64,000 bases of DNA, from contig CAZKBP010000001.1 in assembly GCA_964551015.1 (NCBI GenBank), forward strand, positions 610,362 through 674,361, written 5' to 3'. Origin of the DNA: CAZKBP01 sp964551015. GTDB lineage: Bacteria; Bacteroidota; Bacteroidia; Cytophagales; Microscillaceae. The notes beneath the pieces were generated by a model, which was not told the DNA's origin, searched no databases, and saw only the letters and a program-made list of their open reading frames with translations. The translations under genes and the position numbers were made by a program. Below, in pieces: positions 27,145-36,600 of this stretch; the stretch's first letter is position 1; every line of letters starts with the position of its first letter.

Positions 27145-30100
27145 ATGAAAAAAAAGATAACTTATTTCAAATTTGCCCTGTTGATGCTTGTTCTTTTTTG
27201 TCAAGAAGGTCAGGCGCTTACCAGATTAGTTAGCAATGGGGGGACTGACTCTGGAGATTGCACCGGTGCCGCCTGTGCGTCCATCAGCTACGCGATCTCG
27301 GTGGCCAACCCGGGAGATACCATCGAGGTATCGGCTGGTATTTACAATGAAGAATTGATTATTGATAAGTCCATCACGCTCTTAGGAGCTTTGCAGGGAG
27401 TAGCTGCGCCAGGACGTACGGGAGCCGAGAGCACAATTACGCCCACGACCACCAATCTGGCTAATGGTACCTTGATCGAGATTCTTGCTTCCAATGTTAC
27501 CATAGACGGCTTCCAGCTAGATGGAAATGACCAACTATTACGAGGAATTTACATCAATGGCTTTGGTGATGTAAGCATCTTAAATTGCAATATTAAAAAA
27601 TTCACGACTGATTCTAACGAAAGTAATCCCAATGTTTTTGATAAACCCGTGGGTATTCTGGGAGCAGGAGCCAGCACGGGCAGTTTAATTCGGGGCAATG
27701 TGATTGATAGTATTTCAGAACCAGCGATTAGCCTAAACCAAGATATCAATGTCTCTGACCTTGATCCAGCCGACATTCCCATCCCGAGTATTAATGATTT
27801 TATCTTAGGTTCAGGTGTTTGTCTGGCTTTCAGCTGCTACGCGAATATACAAGATAATGAAATTCAGAATTGTACCCAAGGAATTCTGATTGATAACTTT
27901 GATGCCTCGGGGCAAGCTTCGCTCATACAAGGCAATGTGGTCGATGCTCGCTTACAAGGAATTACGCTGAAAGACTTCTTGACAACTGCCTCTCTCTGGA
28001 CGGTGCAAAACAATACTCTGAATGCCTCCGTTCAGGGGCTGAATGCTAGCATCAATGTGGACGTGGTGGCAACCGTTCCTATTTTAGGAGAGACTACAAT
28101 AGCCAGTGTGAACGGAGATTTGACAACTCCCAATGTGGGCATTACGCTAAGCGAAATCAATGTGCCAGTTTTGGTCAGCAATAATGATATCAGTACTTAT
28201 TATTATGGCTACACCCTGTTTGGAATTGATGCTGCCGCCAACTTAGAAATTACAGGAGGCAATATCAGCGGGGGGGCTCAGGGGCTTTCTTGTATTAATG
28301 AAGATACGGATGGAGACTTGGCGGCTAGCACTTTCAAGGTAAGTAATGTGAATATGAGTGCTTTCAATGGAGTAGCCCAGTCCACGCTACCAACGAATGT
28401 AAGCGTGCCATTCATAGGGAGCTTCGATGTGAGAGAACTGGCTACCAGTCCTTTTAACTTCCACGCGGGTGTTTACCTCTTTTCTTCGGGTAATGCCAAC
28501 GCCACCCATACAATTCAAGCCACCGTGGAAAACTGTAATATCAGCGGTACGGGTTCGCATACTAGCCCTTGCGCAGGTATTTACGCAAATAACTTTTCTG
28601 CCACGAGGTTGATAGATTTAGAGGTAAATGGTACAGATATTAGTAATCATCAGAATATCGGGGTTCATCTCAATACGCCCAACGTGGCTAACTTTAATAA
28701 CTGCACGATTAACGGAAATGGCTCTGGCGGATTTGACGGAGCAGGAGCCGGAATCAATGTTCGCCCTAACACTACTAACATCAGCTTTAATCAGTGTTTT
28801 ATTGAAAACGCGTCCGCTTTGTTTGGGGCACTGGTACAATCCAATACGAGTACTCGCTTCTTCGAATGTTCTATTGCCATTCCTAATTCTACTTTTGCCA
28901 TTAGTTTTGATCAAACCGACGGGCCTGCCACCGTGGATGCATCCGCGTGCTGGTGGGGTTCCAATGTTCGTCCGCCCATTTCTAATGCCGTAGACTACAC
29001 GCCGTGGCTAAATACGGGCGATGCCGACACGGGCACGGCTGGCTTTCAAGGAGATTTTTCCTTCTTGAATGTAACTAACGCGGACGCCCAGACACAGGCT
29101 GGCGGTAGAATACAGGAAGCACACGACCTACTGGATACGGGTGGCACGATTCGGGTGCGCCACGATATAGGCGTTACTTACAATGAAAGTTTAGTAGTTA
29201 CTAAAAGTTTGACATGGGTTGGTCCTGCTGCCAATACAGTAATTCAAGGGCTGGAAATGAATGGGAATAACCAAACGCTTACTTTATCCAAAGGGCTGCA
29301 AATTTCTAATACCCTCACGCTGAACGCTGGAATTATCAATACGGGAAATAACACCTTATTATTGAGCAACAACAATCCCAATGCTCTTCAAAGTACCAAT
29401 GCTGCTTGGGTCAATGGAGCACTCACTCGGAGTGTACAAGTTGCTCAGCTTTACGAGTTTCCAGTCGGAACGGCCACTAGTTTGGAAGCCGCAGAAATTC
29501 AGCTAAATAACCAATCTGGACTGAGTAATATTGAAATAGAATTTATTCCCCAAGACCCTATCAACCATCCAAGTGCTTCTTCTTTTACTCCTTTCAGCGA
29601 AGGAGGAGAAGACTATGGAGGCTTGCTCATGAACGGCTACTGGTCGGTCAGTCCGAATGCGGGAACAGCTAATTTTAATCTAAATGTGTTTCCCACCTTT
29701 TTAGGGGGTGAACCGGGCGTGATTGTCAAACGAGAATTACCCAATACGATCTGGTTTAGAGAGGGAAATCCGCAAACAATCACGGGAGGCTTAGGCCGTA
29801 CGAATATTGCTGGTTTTTCTAATTTTGCCGTGGCTACTAACTCGGGTGCTTTGCCTTTGACTTGGCTGGGCATAAAAGCTTTTGAGCAAGATGGAGAGGC
29901 TTTCCTGACATGGCGCACAGCAAATGAAGTCAATACCGACCGCTTCGAGATAGAACGAAGTGAGGACGCCCTCAACTTTCGGAGCATAGGCAGTCTAAAA
30001 GCCCAAAATATTGGAAACACGCGCCTCGAGTATCAATTCAAAGACGCAAGTGCTAAGGACTTGAATGCCAATCCACTCTATTACCGTGTGAAACAAATTG

Positions 30101-30396
30101 ATTCGGATGGAAAATTTGATTACTCGGCAACCGCCGTGTTGTGGCGAGGGGTAAGTCTCAATCCCTTGGTAGAAAACATCTATCCAAATCCTAGCCCAGG
30201 TAAGACTCGCCTGGAACTGAGTACAGATACTCCTACCCAGTTGGAGGTCAGATCAGCTAATGGGCAATTGATTTCCACACATCAAATCAATGCTGAAACC
30301 ATAGATTTAGATTTATCTAATTTGCCACCCGGGCTTTATTTGCTTCAATTCAAAAATGGAGCAATTGTAGAAGAAAAGAAATATTTGATTCGTTGA
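27145..30396 (+). CDS. Secreted parallel-beta-helix protein with T9SS sorting domain
   Basis: About 1083 residues from the ATG at 27145, which starts at a signal peptide (KKKITYFKFALLMLVLFC to GQAL); an upstream GTG at 27103 is less likely. The first ~600 residues are pectin-lyase-like coils: ISYAISVANPGDTIEVSAG, IEILASNVTIDGFQLDGND, VTNADAQTQAGGRIQEA. Then come an intervening beta region (LNNQSGLSNIEIEFIPQ), an FN3-like segment (AFLTWRTANEVNTDRFEIER) and a C-terminal sorting domain (YPNPSPGKTRLEL to EEKKYLIR). No lyase catalytic residues were identified, so a binding or structural surface role is as likely as an enzyme. Confidence 0.86.
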   Translation: MKKKITYFKFALLMLVLFCQEGQALTRLVSNGGTDSGDCTGAACASISYAISVANPGDTIEVSAGIYNEELIIDKSITLLGALQGVAAPGRTGAESTITPTTTNLANGTLIEILASNVTIDGFQLDGNDQLLRGIYINGFGDVSILNCNIKKFTTDSNESNPNVFDKPVGILGAGASTGSLIRGNVIDSISEPAISLNQDINVSDLDPADIPIPSINDFILGSGVCLAFSCYANIQDNEIQNCTQGILIDNFDASGQASLIQGNVVDARLQGITLKDFLTTASLWTVQNNTLNASVQGLNASINVDVVATVPILGETTIASVNGDLTTPNVGITLSEINVPVLVSNNDISTYYYGYTLFGIDAAANLEITGGNISGGAQGLSCINEDTDGDLAASTFKVSNVNMSAFNGVAQSTLPTNVSVPFIGSFDVRELATSPFNFHAGVYLFSSGNANATHTIQATVENCNISGTGSHTSPCAGIYANNFSATRLIDLEVNGTDISNHQNIGVHLNTPNVANFNNCTINGNGSGGFDGAGAGINVRPNTTNISFNQCFIENASALFGALVQSNTSTRFFECSIAIPNSTFAISFDQTDGPATVDASACWWGSNVRPPISNAVDYTPWLNTGDADTGTAGFQGDFSFLNVTNADAQTQAGGRIQEAHDLLDTGGTIRVRHDIGVTYNESLVVTKSLTWVGPAANTVIQGLEMNGNNQTLTLSKGLQISNTLTLNAGIINTGNNTLLLSNNNPNALQSTNAAWVNGALTRSVQVAQLYEFPVGTATSLEAAEIQLNNQSGLSNIEIEFIPQDPINHPSASSFTPFSEGGEDYGGLLMNGYWSVSPNAGTANFNLNVFPTFLGGEPGVIVKRELPNTIWFREGNPQTITGGLGRTNIAGFSNFAVATNSGALPLTWLGIKAFEQDGEAFLTWRTANEVNTDRFEIERSEDALNFRSIGSLKAQNIGNTRLEYQFKDASAKDLNANPLYYRVKQIDSDGKFDYSATAVLWRGVSLNPLVENIYPNPSPGKTRLELSTDTPTQLEVRSANGQLISTHQINAETIDLDLSNLPPGLYLLQFKNGAIVEEKKYLIR

Positions 30397-30498
30397 TAGG
30401 TTAGCAGGATGTTAAAATTTTCTTGTATTGAACTTTCAATCTCTTGCAGACGTCAATTATATTATAAATCTGTTCGTACCATCTTTTGATCCAAACAT

Positions 30499-30948
30499 AT
30501 GAAAACGCAAATTCTAAGCTTAGTACTTATAGCATTGCTCTTTGGTTTAGGTTTTAATACAAAAAAAGACAAGGCCATTGTCTGGGAAACAGACTACCAG
30601 GAAGCCGTAAAAAAAGCACAGAAAGAAAATAAGCAACTTTTACTCAATTTCACAGGTTCTGATTGGTGTGGTTGGTGTAAGAAATTAGATAGAGAAGTAT
30701 TCAGTCAGGAGTCTTTTGTTGACTATGCTGGCGAAAACCTAGTCTGTGTCAAACTAGACTTTCCTCGCTACAAAGAACTTCCGGCTGCCCAGCAAGAGCA
30801 AAATGTGAATTTGCTCAAAAAATACGGAGTACGAGGCTTCCCTACCATTTATCTGCTTGATAATCAGGAGAAAGCATTGTTGAAAACAGGTTACCGCCCC
30901 GGAGGAGCAGAAGATTACATCTCGCACTTGGAAGCAGCGGTCAAATAA
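30499..30948 (+). CDS. Exported thioredoxin-like protein
   Basis: 149 residues: signal peptide (LSLVLIALLFGLGF) and a thioredoxin fold of the DUF255/Thioredoxin_7 type with the redox motif WCGWCKK (Cys57, Cys60) and cis-Pro segment GVRGFPTIYL. It should reduce or isomerise disulphides in the periplasm. Stands 102 bp behind the beta-helix gene on the same strand and converges on the M50 gene. Confidence 0.9.
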   Translation: MKTQILSLVLIALLFGLGFNTKKDKAIVWETDYQEAVKKAQKENKQLLLNFTGSDWCGWCKKLDREVFSQESFVDYAGENLVCVKLDFPRYKELPAAQQEQNVNLLKKYGVRGFPTIYLLDNQEKALLKTGYRPGGAEDYISHLEAAVK

Positions 30949-30969
30949 ATCACCAGTTTGTTAGTTAGC

Positions 30970-31017
30970 AGTGAATCCATCCGTCTTGCATCTTAGACTC
31001 GAGGCGGATAGATTACT
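30970..31017. terminator. Imperfect bidirectional terminator hairpin
   Basis: AGTGAATCCATCCGTCTTG pairs imperfectly with GAGGCGGATAGATTACT across a ~12-base loop between the convergent thioredoxin and M50 genes; an AT-rich run (ATTATATTTTATT) follows on the plus side. Confidence 0.5.
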
Positions 31018-31026
31018 GATTATATT

Positions 31027-32265
31027 TTATTCAACAAGTAATGGCTGTGGACTGAAGCTAATCACGAAAATAAAGAGCGCAATCCATCCCAGTACTTGTC
31101 GCCCCCTGCTCAGGGAGCCTTCTTGCATCGCAGGTGGATGATAAACGCCCAAAACACGCCCTAACAAAAAAGCAAAAGCCAGCCAACCTGCGTAGCCTTG
31201 CGCTTGTGGGAAGAAGAAACTGATTACAAATTGACTCGTGAATACAACCAAGCTCAATAAAAGCACGTTGCGCCCTCCTTTGACCGTTCGGGAAAAAATA
31301 ACATAGAGTAGAAATACATAAAAAAGATAAGGAACCAATTGATTGAAAAATCCGAAGACAGAATTCGCCTGTCCTACCGATCTGGCTAAATCAATCGGCC
31401 TTACCACCCCCAATCCTGCGTAAAATACAAACATCACGAAAAGAACCGGAGCCACCATCCGATGGTTTTTATAGCCAATCAAGCCGTACAGAATATGCCC
31501 ACCGTCTAATTGCCCAATGGGCATGAGGTTCAGTGCCGTGAAAAGCAGAGCCAAGAAACCCGCGAAAAGATAAGGATAATGCATCATCTCGTAGCGGTGA
31601 GGAATGCGCTCAGGCTGGGTAGCCACAAAATTTTCAAAAAACAAAAAGAGCAAGTTTTTGCCAACCGCGATATTGAGTTCTTTGATGGGTTCACCCACGC
31701 GTCCTTTTTCACGATTCTCCTCCGTATCTGGATATTGATAAACATATTGCTCATAATCTGCTCCATACTGCTCATATTTTGCTGGGTAATCTTTGATGTA
31801 TTCTGGGTGAATCTCCAAGACATATTCAGGAGGCGGAAGATGGGTAAAGCCATAAAAAAGAATTCCCAAAGCCACCACAAAACCCGCTAAAGGTCCCGCG
31901 ATGCCGATGTCAAAAAATTCTTTGGGCGTTTTGAGAGGACTTTTGATTTGAATAAAAGCCCCCATCGTACCGAAGGTCTGTGTAATACCTAGCCAGAAAG
32001 GAATGTAATAAGGTAGCGTAACTTTGACCCGATGATATTTGGCCGTAAAATAATGACCAAATTCGTGACAAGTTAGAAAAAGCAAAAAGGGAAGTGAAAA
32101 ATGGAAGCCTCTCAGAAATTTTTCTTGGGTAAGCCAAGACGAAATCAAACCACCGTCACCCACCGTGGAGCGTCCAAATGTCCATTCTACTCCCGCTAGC
32201 GTGGTAGTGAATAAGGTGATGATGAATAATAAAATATGTATTCCGTATTTTTTAAATTGCTTCAT
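31027..32265 (-). CDS. Site-2-protease-type M50 membrane metalloprotease
   Basis: 412 residues with about eight transmembrane helices. The zinc-binding helix reads CHEFGHYFTAKYH and the second metal motif LMPIGQLDGGHILYG (LDGGH) lies near residue 250, as in family M50B. These enzymes cut transmembrane segments, often of anti-sigma factors, or mature membrane proteins. A long hydrophilic insert (EIHPEYIKDYPAKYEQYGAD) splits the core. The downstream neighbour on the same strand is unrelated (thioredoxin converges); the HAD gene lies 41 bp upstream, so the two may be co-transcribed. Confidence 0.9.
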   Translation of the reverse strand: MKQFKKYGIHILLFIITLFTTTLAGVEWTFGRSTVGDGGLISSWLTQEKFLRGFHFSLPFLLFLTCHEFGHYFTAKYHRVKVTLPYYIPFWLGITQTFGTMGAFIQIKSPLKTPKEFFDIGIAGPLAGFVVALGILFYGFTHLPPPEYVLEIHPEYIKDYPAKYEQYGADYEQYVYQYPDTEENREKGRVGEPIKELNIAVGKNLLFLFFENFVATQPERIPHRYEMMHYPYLFAGFLALLFTALNLMPIGQLDGGHILYGLIGYKNHRMVAPVLFVMFVFYAGLGVVRPIDLARSVGQANSVFGFFNQLVPYLFYVFLLYVIFSRTVKGGRNVLLLSLVVFTSQFVISFFFPQAQGYAGWLAFAFLLGRVLGVYHPPAMQEGSLSRGRQVLGWIALFIFVISFSPQPLLVE

Positions 32266-32306
32266 AGCTCTTTCTAACCTGCTTGAATCGATACCAAACT
32301 TTAAAT

Positions 32307-32948
32307 TTACGACAGAAGTTGGTAATTCCCCTGAGCATCCAACTGAAAAAAGTCCATCACCGTATTTTTATCTGGGTCTAAGTGTATTCCACGGATGCCC
32401 AAGGTCTGGGCAGCCGCTACATTCTCCGCGTTATCGTCTATAAAAACGGTTTCGGTAGCAGTGAGTTGATTTTCCGTGAGTACTTGCTGATAAATTGCTG
32501 GTTGAGGCTTGCGCTTATCCATCAGGTGCGAATAATAAACTTGCTCAAAAAGTATTTCTAAGGATGGCATTTGTTTCCGATCCATGTAATCTTCGATCCA
32601 GCGTACGTGCAGATCATTGGTGTTGCTGAGCAAAAAGATGCGATGGGTTTGTCGGAGATTTTCGAGCAGGGCAATTCTTTCTTGGGGGATTTCTAGCAGA
32701 AGAGCGTTCCATGCTTCATCAATTTGCTCGTCGCTGAGGTTATTTTGGTAGATTTCTCGAATACCTTGACGAAAAGAAGGATTATCAATTTTACCCGTTT
32801 CAAAATCGTGAAAAAACTCAGTTTTGAGAATCTGTTCACGAATTTTGCCAGCCGCTTCGGGAATTAGTTGCTCGAAAGCCTGTACAGTTTTGGACGGGTC
32901 AATATCAATGATGACATTGCCGAGGTCAAAAATGATAGAAGGATTCAT
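32307..32948 (-). CDS. HAD-superfamily phosphatase (YihX-like)
   Basis: 213 residues. Motif I is IIFDLGNVIIDID (nucleophile Asp in DLGNV, with Gly replacing the more common second Asp spacing as in YihX/GPP-like enzymes), motif II LLSNTND, a Lys in KRKPQPAIY and motif IV VFIDDNAENV. A helical cap lies between. It likely dephosphorylates a sugar phosphate or nucleotide in the cytoplasm; the substrate is unknown. Placed just upstream of the M50 gene on the same strand. Confidence 0.88.
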   Translation of the reverse strand: MNPSIIFDLGNVIIDIDPSKTVQAFEQLIPEAAGKIREQILKTEFFHDFETGKIDNPSFRQGIREIYQNNLSDEQIDEAWNALLLEIPQERIALLENLRQTHRIFLLSNTNDLHVRWIEDYMDRKQMPSLEILFEQVYYSHLMDKRKPQPAIYQQVLTENQLTATETVFIDDNAENVAAAQTLGIRGIHLDPDKNTVMDFFQLDAQGNYQLLS

Positions 32949-33053
32949 GTAGATAGTTTCTTATTAAATTTCTTGCAAAATTGCGCCTAAAAATGTAAAA
33001 TTGCATCCTCAATTGATAACGCTCCCCGTAAATTAATTGTTAACATTTAGGAT

Positions 33054-33127
33054 GGACCTATAGCTCAGTTGGTTAGAGCACCTGACTCATAATCAGGTGG
33101 TCGCTGGTTCGAGCCCAGCTGGGTCCA
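33054..33127 (+). tRNA. tRNA with CAT anticodon, probably tRNA-Ile2 (lysidine type)
   Basis: A full cloverleaf of 74 bases including discriminator A. The acceptor pairs GGACCTA with TGGGTCC; the D-arm contains GCTCAGTTGGTTAGAGC; the anticodon arm is CCTGA-CTCATAA-TCAGG with anticodon CAT; the T-arm is GCTGG-TTCGAGC-CCAGC. CCA is not encoded. CAT can be initiator Met, elongator Met or Ile2. C4-G69 and C5-G68 are present, pairs used by TilS to recognise tRNA-Ile2 in E. coli, and the GACTCATAATC plus GGTCGCTGGTTC layout resembles ileX. Elongator Met remains possible. Its 3' end is repeated at 41710. Confidence 0.93.
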
Positions 33128-33172
33128 CGTGATTATCAAGCCCTTAGGATGTGAAGCTCCTAAGGGCTTTTT
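33111..33172 (+). repeat. Direct repeat, left copy (tRNA 3' end plus terminator)
   Basis: These 62 bases cover the last 17 of the tRNA and its terminator. They match 41710-41771 in the same orientation at 55 of 62 positions with no gaps (offset 8599). The pattern is that of left and right attachment sites of an element integrated at a tRNA 3' end. Confidence 0.75.
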
Positions 33173-33175
33173 TTT
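33138..33175 (+). terminator. Intrinsic terminator of the tRNA gene
   Basis: A perfect 12-bp stem AAGCCCTTAGGA / TCCTAAGGGCTT (33138-33149 with 33158-33169) around TGTGAAGC, followed by an eight-T run. It begins ten bases after the tRNA. Confidence 0.92.
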
Positions 33176-33667
33176 ATTTGCATACGATTCGCGTACATTT
33201 TGGTCTTTGGATTCCTTAGCAAATGCCAAGATCAGTCTCTGCCAAACCTCATGAGTAAAGCTACAATATTTAGGTTAATCCCTTGAAACCGATCTTCGAG
33301 TAGGTGAAAGGCCAATTTTTGTCGCCGAATGGATTCAGGGCATTTTTTTTAATTATAGGCACCTATTTAATTAGCTTTGACATTATTTTAGATTAAATCG
33401 CATTTTAATTGACCTACACTGAGTAAAATACTGGAGTAACCTTGCAAACCTCAGCGAGCTATTATTCTATTTCGTAAATTGCATTCACGAACTAAAACTT
33501 CAACTTCATCCAGTTTTTTATTTAATCCTAGTCTTCATGAATTTATCAATCAACCTATGGGCTAGGTGATGCGCTGAGAAATGTGAACAGGTATTCAGTT
33601 CTTAATCCCGTTCGGACTTTGGACTGAGTACGCGGAATAATTGTCAAACAATCACAAAAAAAACTTC
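33176..33667. other. Intergenic spacer, possible decayed coding remnant
   Basis: 490 bases between the tRNA terminator and the repeat protein. On the minus strand, roughly 33190-33340, two frames are open in succession and read like fragments of one protein (PESIRRQKLAFHLLEDRF, then after a frame change HEVWQRLILAFAKESKDQ), without a start and without a family I recognise. It could be a broken gene of the element. The remainder (33345-33667) is AT-rich and holds the leader of the repeat protein; nothing else was seen. Confidence 0.25.
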
Positions 33668-36600
33668 ATGTTACACTTTTCTTATGTGCCGTTTCTACGG
33701 CAAAAATCAACTTTCAAGCGATGGCAATCAGCTCTTTGGCTCAGCTTGCTTTGTTTTTGTACCTTACCGCTCTCCGCTCAGACAAATGTGAGCGGTACGA
33801 TTAGCACCAATACTACCTGGACGAGAGCGGGTAGTCCTTACCAGGTAACATCAAGCGTTACAGTAGCACAAAATGCTACTTTGACCATCGAGGCTGGTGT
33901 AGAAGTTATCTCTCCGGGATCAACGATAGACCTGATCGTTAATGGAACCTTACTTGCCGAAGGTACGCCTGCGGATAGTATCTTTTTCAATGGGCCTAGC
34001 AGCGACTTTGGCGGAACGATCTGGATTTCAGAAACAAGCCAAGACTCTCGGATGCGGTATTGCCGGGTAAATCGCTGGGGAGACCGCTTTGCAGAAGAAG
34101 CTCTTGGAATACTCAGCTCCACAACCACGATTGAAAACTGCCTCGTCCAACGATCTCAAGATATAGGTATTCTGGTTAGCGATGCCAGTCCAATCATTCG
34201 TAATTGTGAATTTATAGATCACTTGGGTAGAGGGTCTAGTCAGGGCAGTGGCCTGGCCTTGGAAGGCAAGAGTGCGCCTTTGCTTTCGGATTTGAGCTTC
34301 CGCAACAATGACTACGGGATGTACTTGAATACCGATAGCTCACAAAACACTTTTCAGGGCATTCGCTTTGAAAACAATGAAAAAGACCTAGCCGCCAATC
34401 CCAATATCGCGAGTGAGCTAGACCTGCAAAACAGTGATTTCCCCAATAGTATTTTTGTTATTGGTGGTTCGGTCAACCGTGATGCCACCTGGTCTAATCG
34501 CTACAATGGCCGTTACGCCTTAGATGGAGAGGTGACCGTTGCGGAAAACACGGCGCTAACTATCAACCCGGGAGTTGAAGTTATTTCACCCAGCGTAGGT
34601 CTGGATTTGATTGTCGACGGTAAGTTAATCGCCAAAGGTACGGAATCCGATAGTATCTTTTTCATTGGGCCTAGTAGTTCTTTTTTTGGGGGAGTTATCT
34701 CATTCTCAGAGACAAGCCAAGACTCTCATATGCAGTATTGCCGGGTAAGTCGCTGGGGTAATGGAAGCGAGGATGAAGCCCTTGCAATACTTAGCTCCGC
34801 TACCACAATTGAAAACTGCCTCATCCAAAATTCCGAACGAACGGGCATTCTGGTTAGAGATGCCAGTCCAATCATTCGTAATTGTGATTTTGTGGATCAT
34901 CGAGATAGCCAGTTCTTTTCAGATAATGGCTTGCTTATAAAAGGCAAGAGTGCGCCCAGGCTTTCAAATTTGCGCTTCCGCAACAATGATTATGGGATGT
35001 ATTTGGATACCGATAGCTCACAAAACACTTTCCGGGGCATTCGCTTTGTGGGCAATACCAAAGACCTAGCCGCCAATCCCAATATCGCGAGTGAGCTAAA
35101 TCTGCAGAACAGTGATTTCCCCAATAGTATTTTTGTTATCGGTGGTTCAGTCAATGGTAATGCCACCTGGACTAATCGCTACAACGGCCGCTATACCTTG
35201 GATGGGAATGTATCCGTGGAACCCAATATAACTCTCACCATCGAGGCTGGCGTAGAAATTACAAGCCGATCTCGGAGTTTGTTCGTTGAGGGTACTTTAA
35301 TCGCTGAGGGTACACCCACCCAGAATATCTTTTTCAATGGGCTAGATGATAATTTCGGAGGAGTTATCCAGTTCACAGCCTCCAGTCAAAACTCTAGGAT
35401 GGAATACTGCCAACTCAATCGCTGGGGAGACGGAATATCGAACTCTGACTATGCCATCTGGATATTGAACTCCGGCACTAGGATTGAAAACTGTCTGATT
35501 CAAGATTCCAGAAGAACGGGTATTCTTGCCAGAGATGCCAGTCCCGTGATTCGCAATTGTGATTTTGTGGGTAATACAGCCGGGGGGGATACATTTAACT
35601 CTGGATTTGGCCTACGCTTAGAAGGCAAGAGTGCGCTCAGGCTTTCAAATTTGACCTTCCGCAACAATGATTATGGGATGTATTTGGATACCGATAGCTC
35701 ACAAAACACTCTTCAGGGCATCCGCTTTGAGGGCAATACCAAAGACTTGGCCGCCAATCCCAATATCGCGGGTGAGCTAGACCTGCAAAACAGTGATTTC
35801 CCCAATAGTATTTTTGTTATCGGTGGTTCGGTCAGTCGTGATGCCACTTGGCCTAATCGCTACAATGGCCGCTATACCTTGGATAGAAGTGAAGGTGGAA
35901 GTGTAGCCGTAGACACGAACGCAACCCTCACCATCAACCCGGGAGTTGAAGTTATTTCACCTAACCCAGGTCGGGATTTGATTATCAACGGTCGATTAAT
36001 CGCTGAGGGTACACCCATGGATAGTGTCTTTTTCAACGGGCCTAGCAGCGACTTTGGCGGAACGATCTGGATTTCAAAAACAAGTCAAAATTCTCGGATG
36101 CGGTATTGCCGGGTAAATCGCTGGGGAGACCGCTTTGCCAACGAAGCCCTTAGAATACTCAGCTCCACGACCACAATTGAAAACTGCTTCATCCGGCGAT
36201 CTGAGGACATAGGTATTCTGGTTAGCGATGCCAGCCCGACCATTCGTAATTGTGAATTTGTAGATCACTTGGGTAGAGGGTCTAGTCAGGGCAGTGGCCT
36301 GACTCTGGAAGGCAAGAGTGCGCCCAGGCTTTCAAATTTGACCTTCCGCAACAATGACTACGGGATGTATTTGGATACCGATAGCTCACAAAACACTTTT
36401 CAAGGCATTCGCTTTGAGGACAACGAGAGGGATTTGGCCGCCAATCCCAATATCGCGGGTGAGCTAGACCTGCAAAACAGTGATTTCCCCAATAGTATTT
36501 TTGTTATCGGTGGTTCGGTCAGTCGCGATGCCACCTGGCCTAATCGCTACAATGGCCGCTATACCTTAGATGGAGATGTCGTGGTATCTGACAGTACTCG

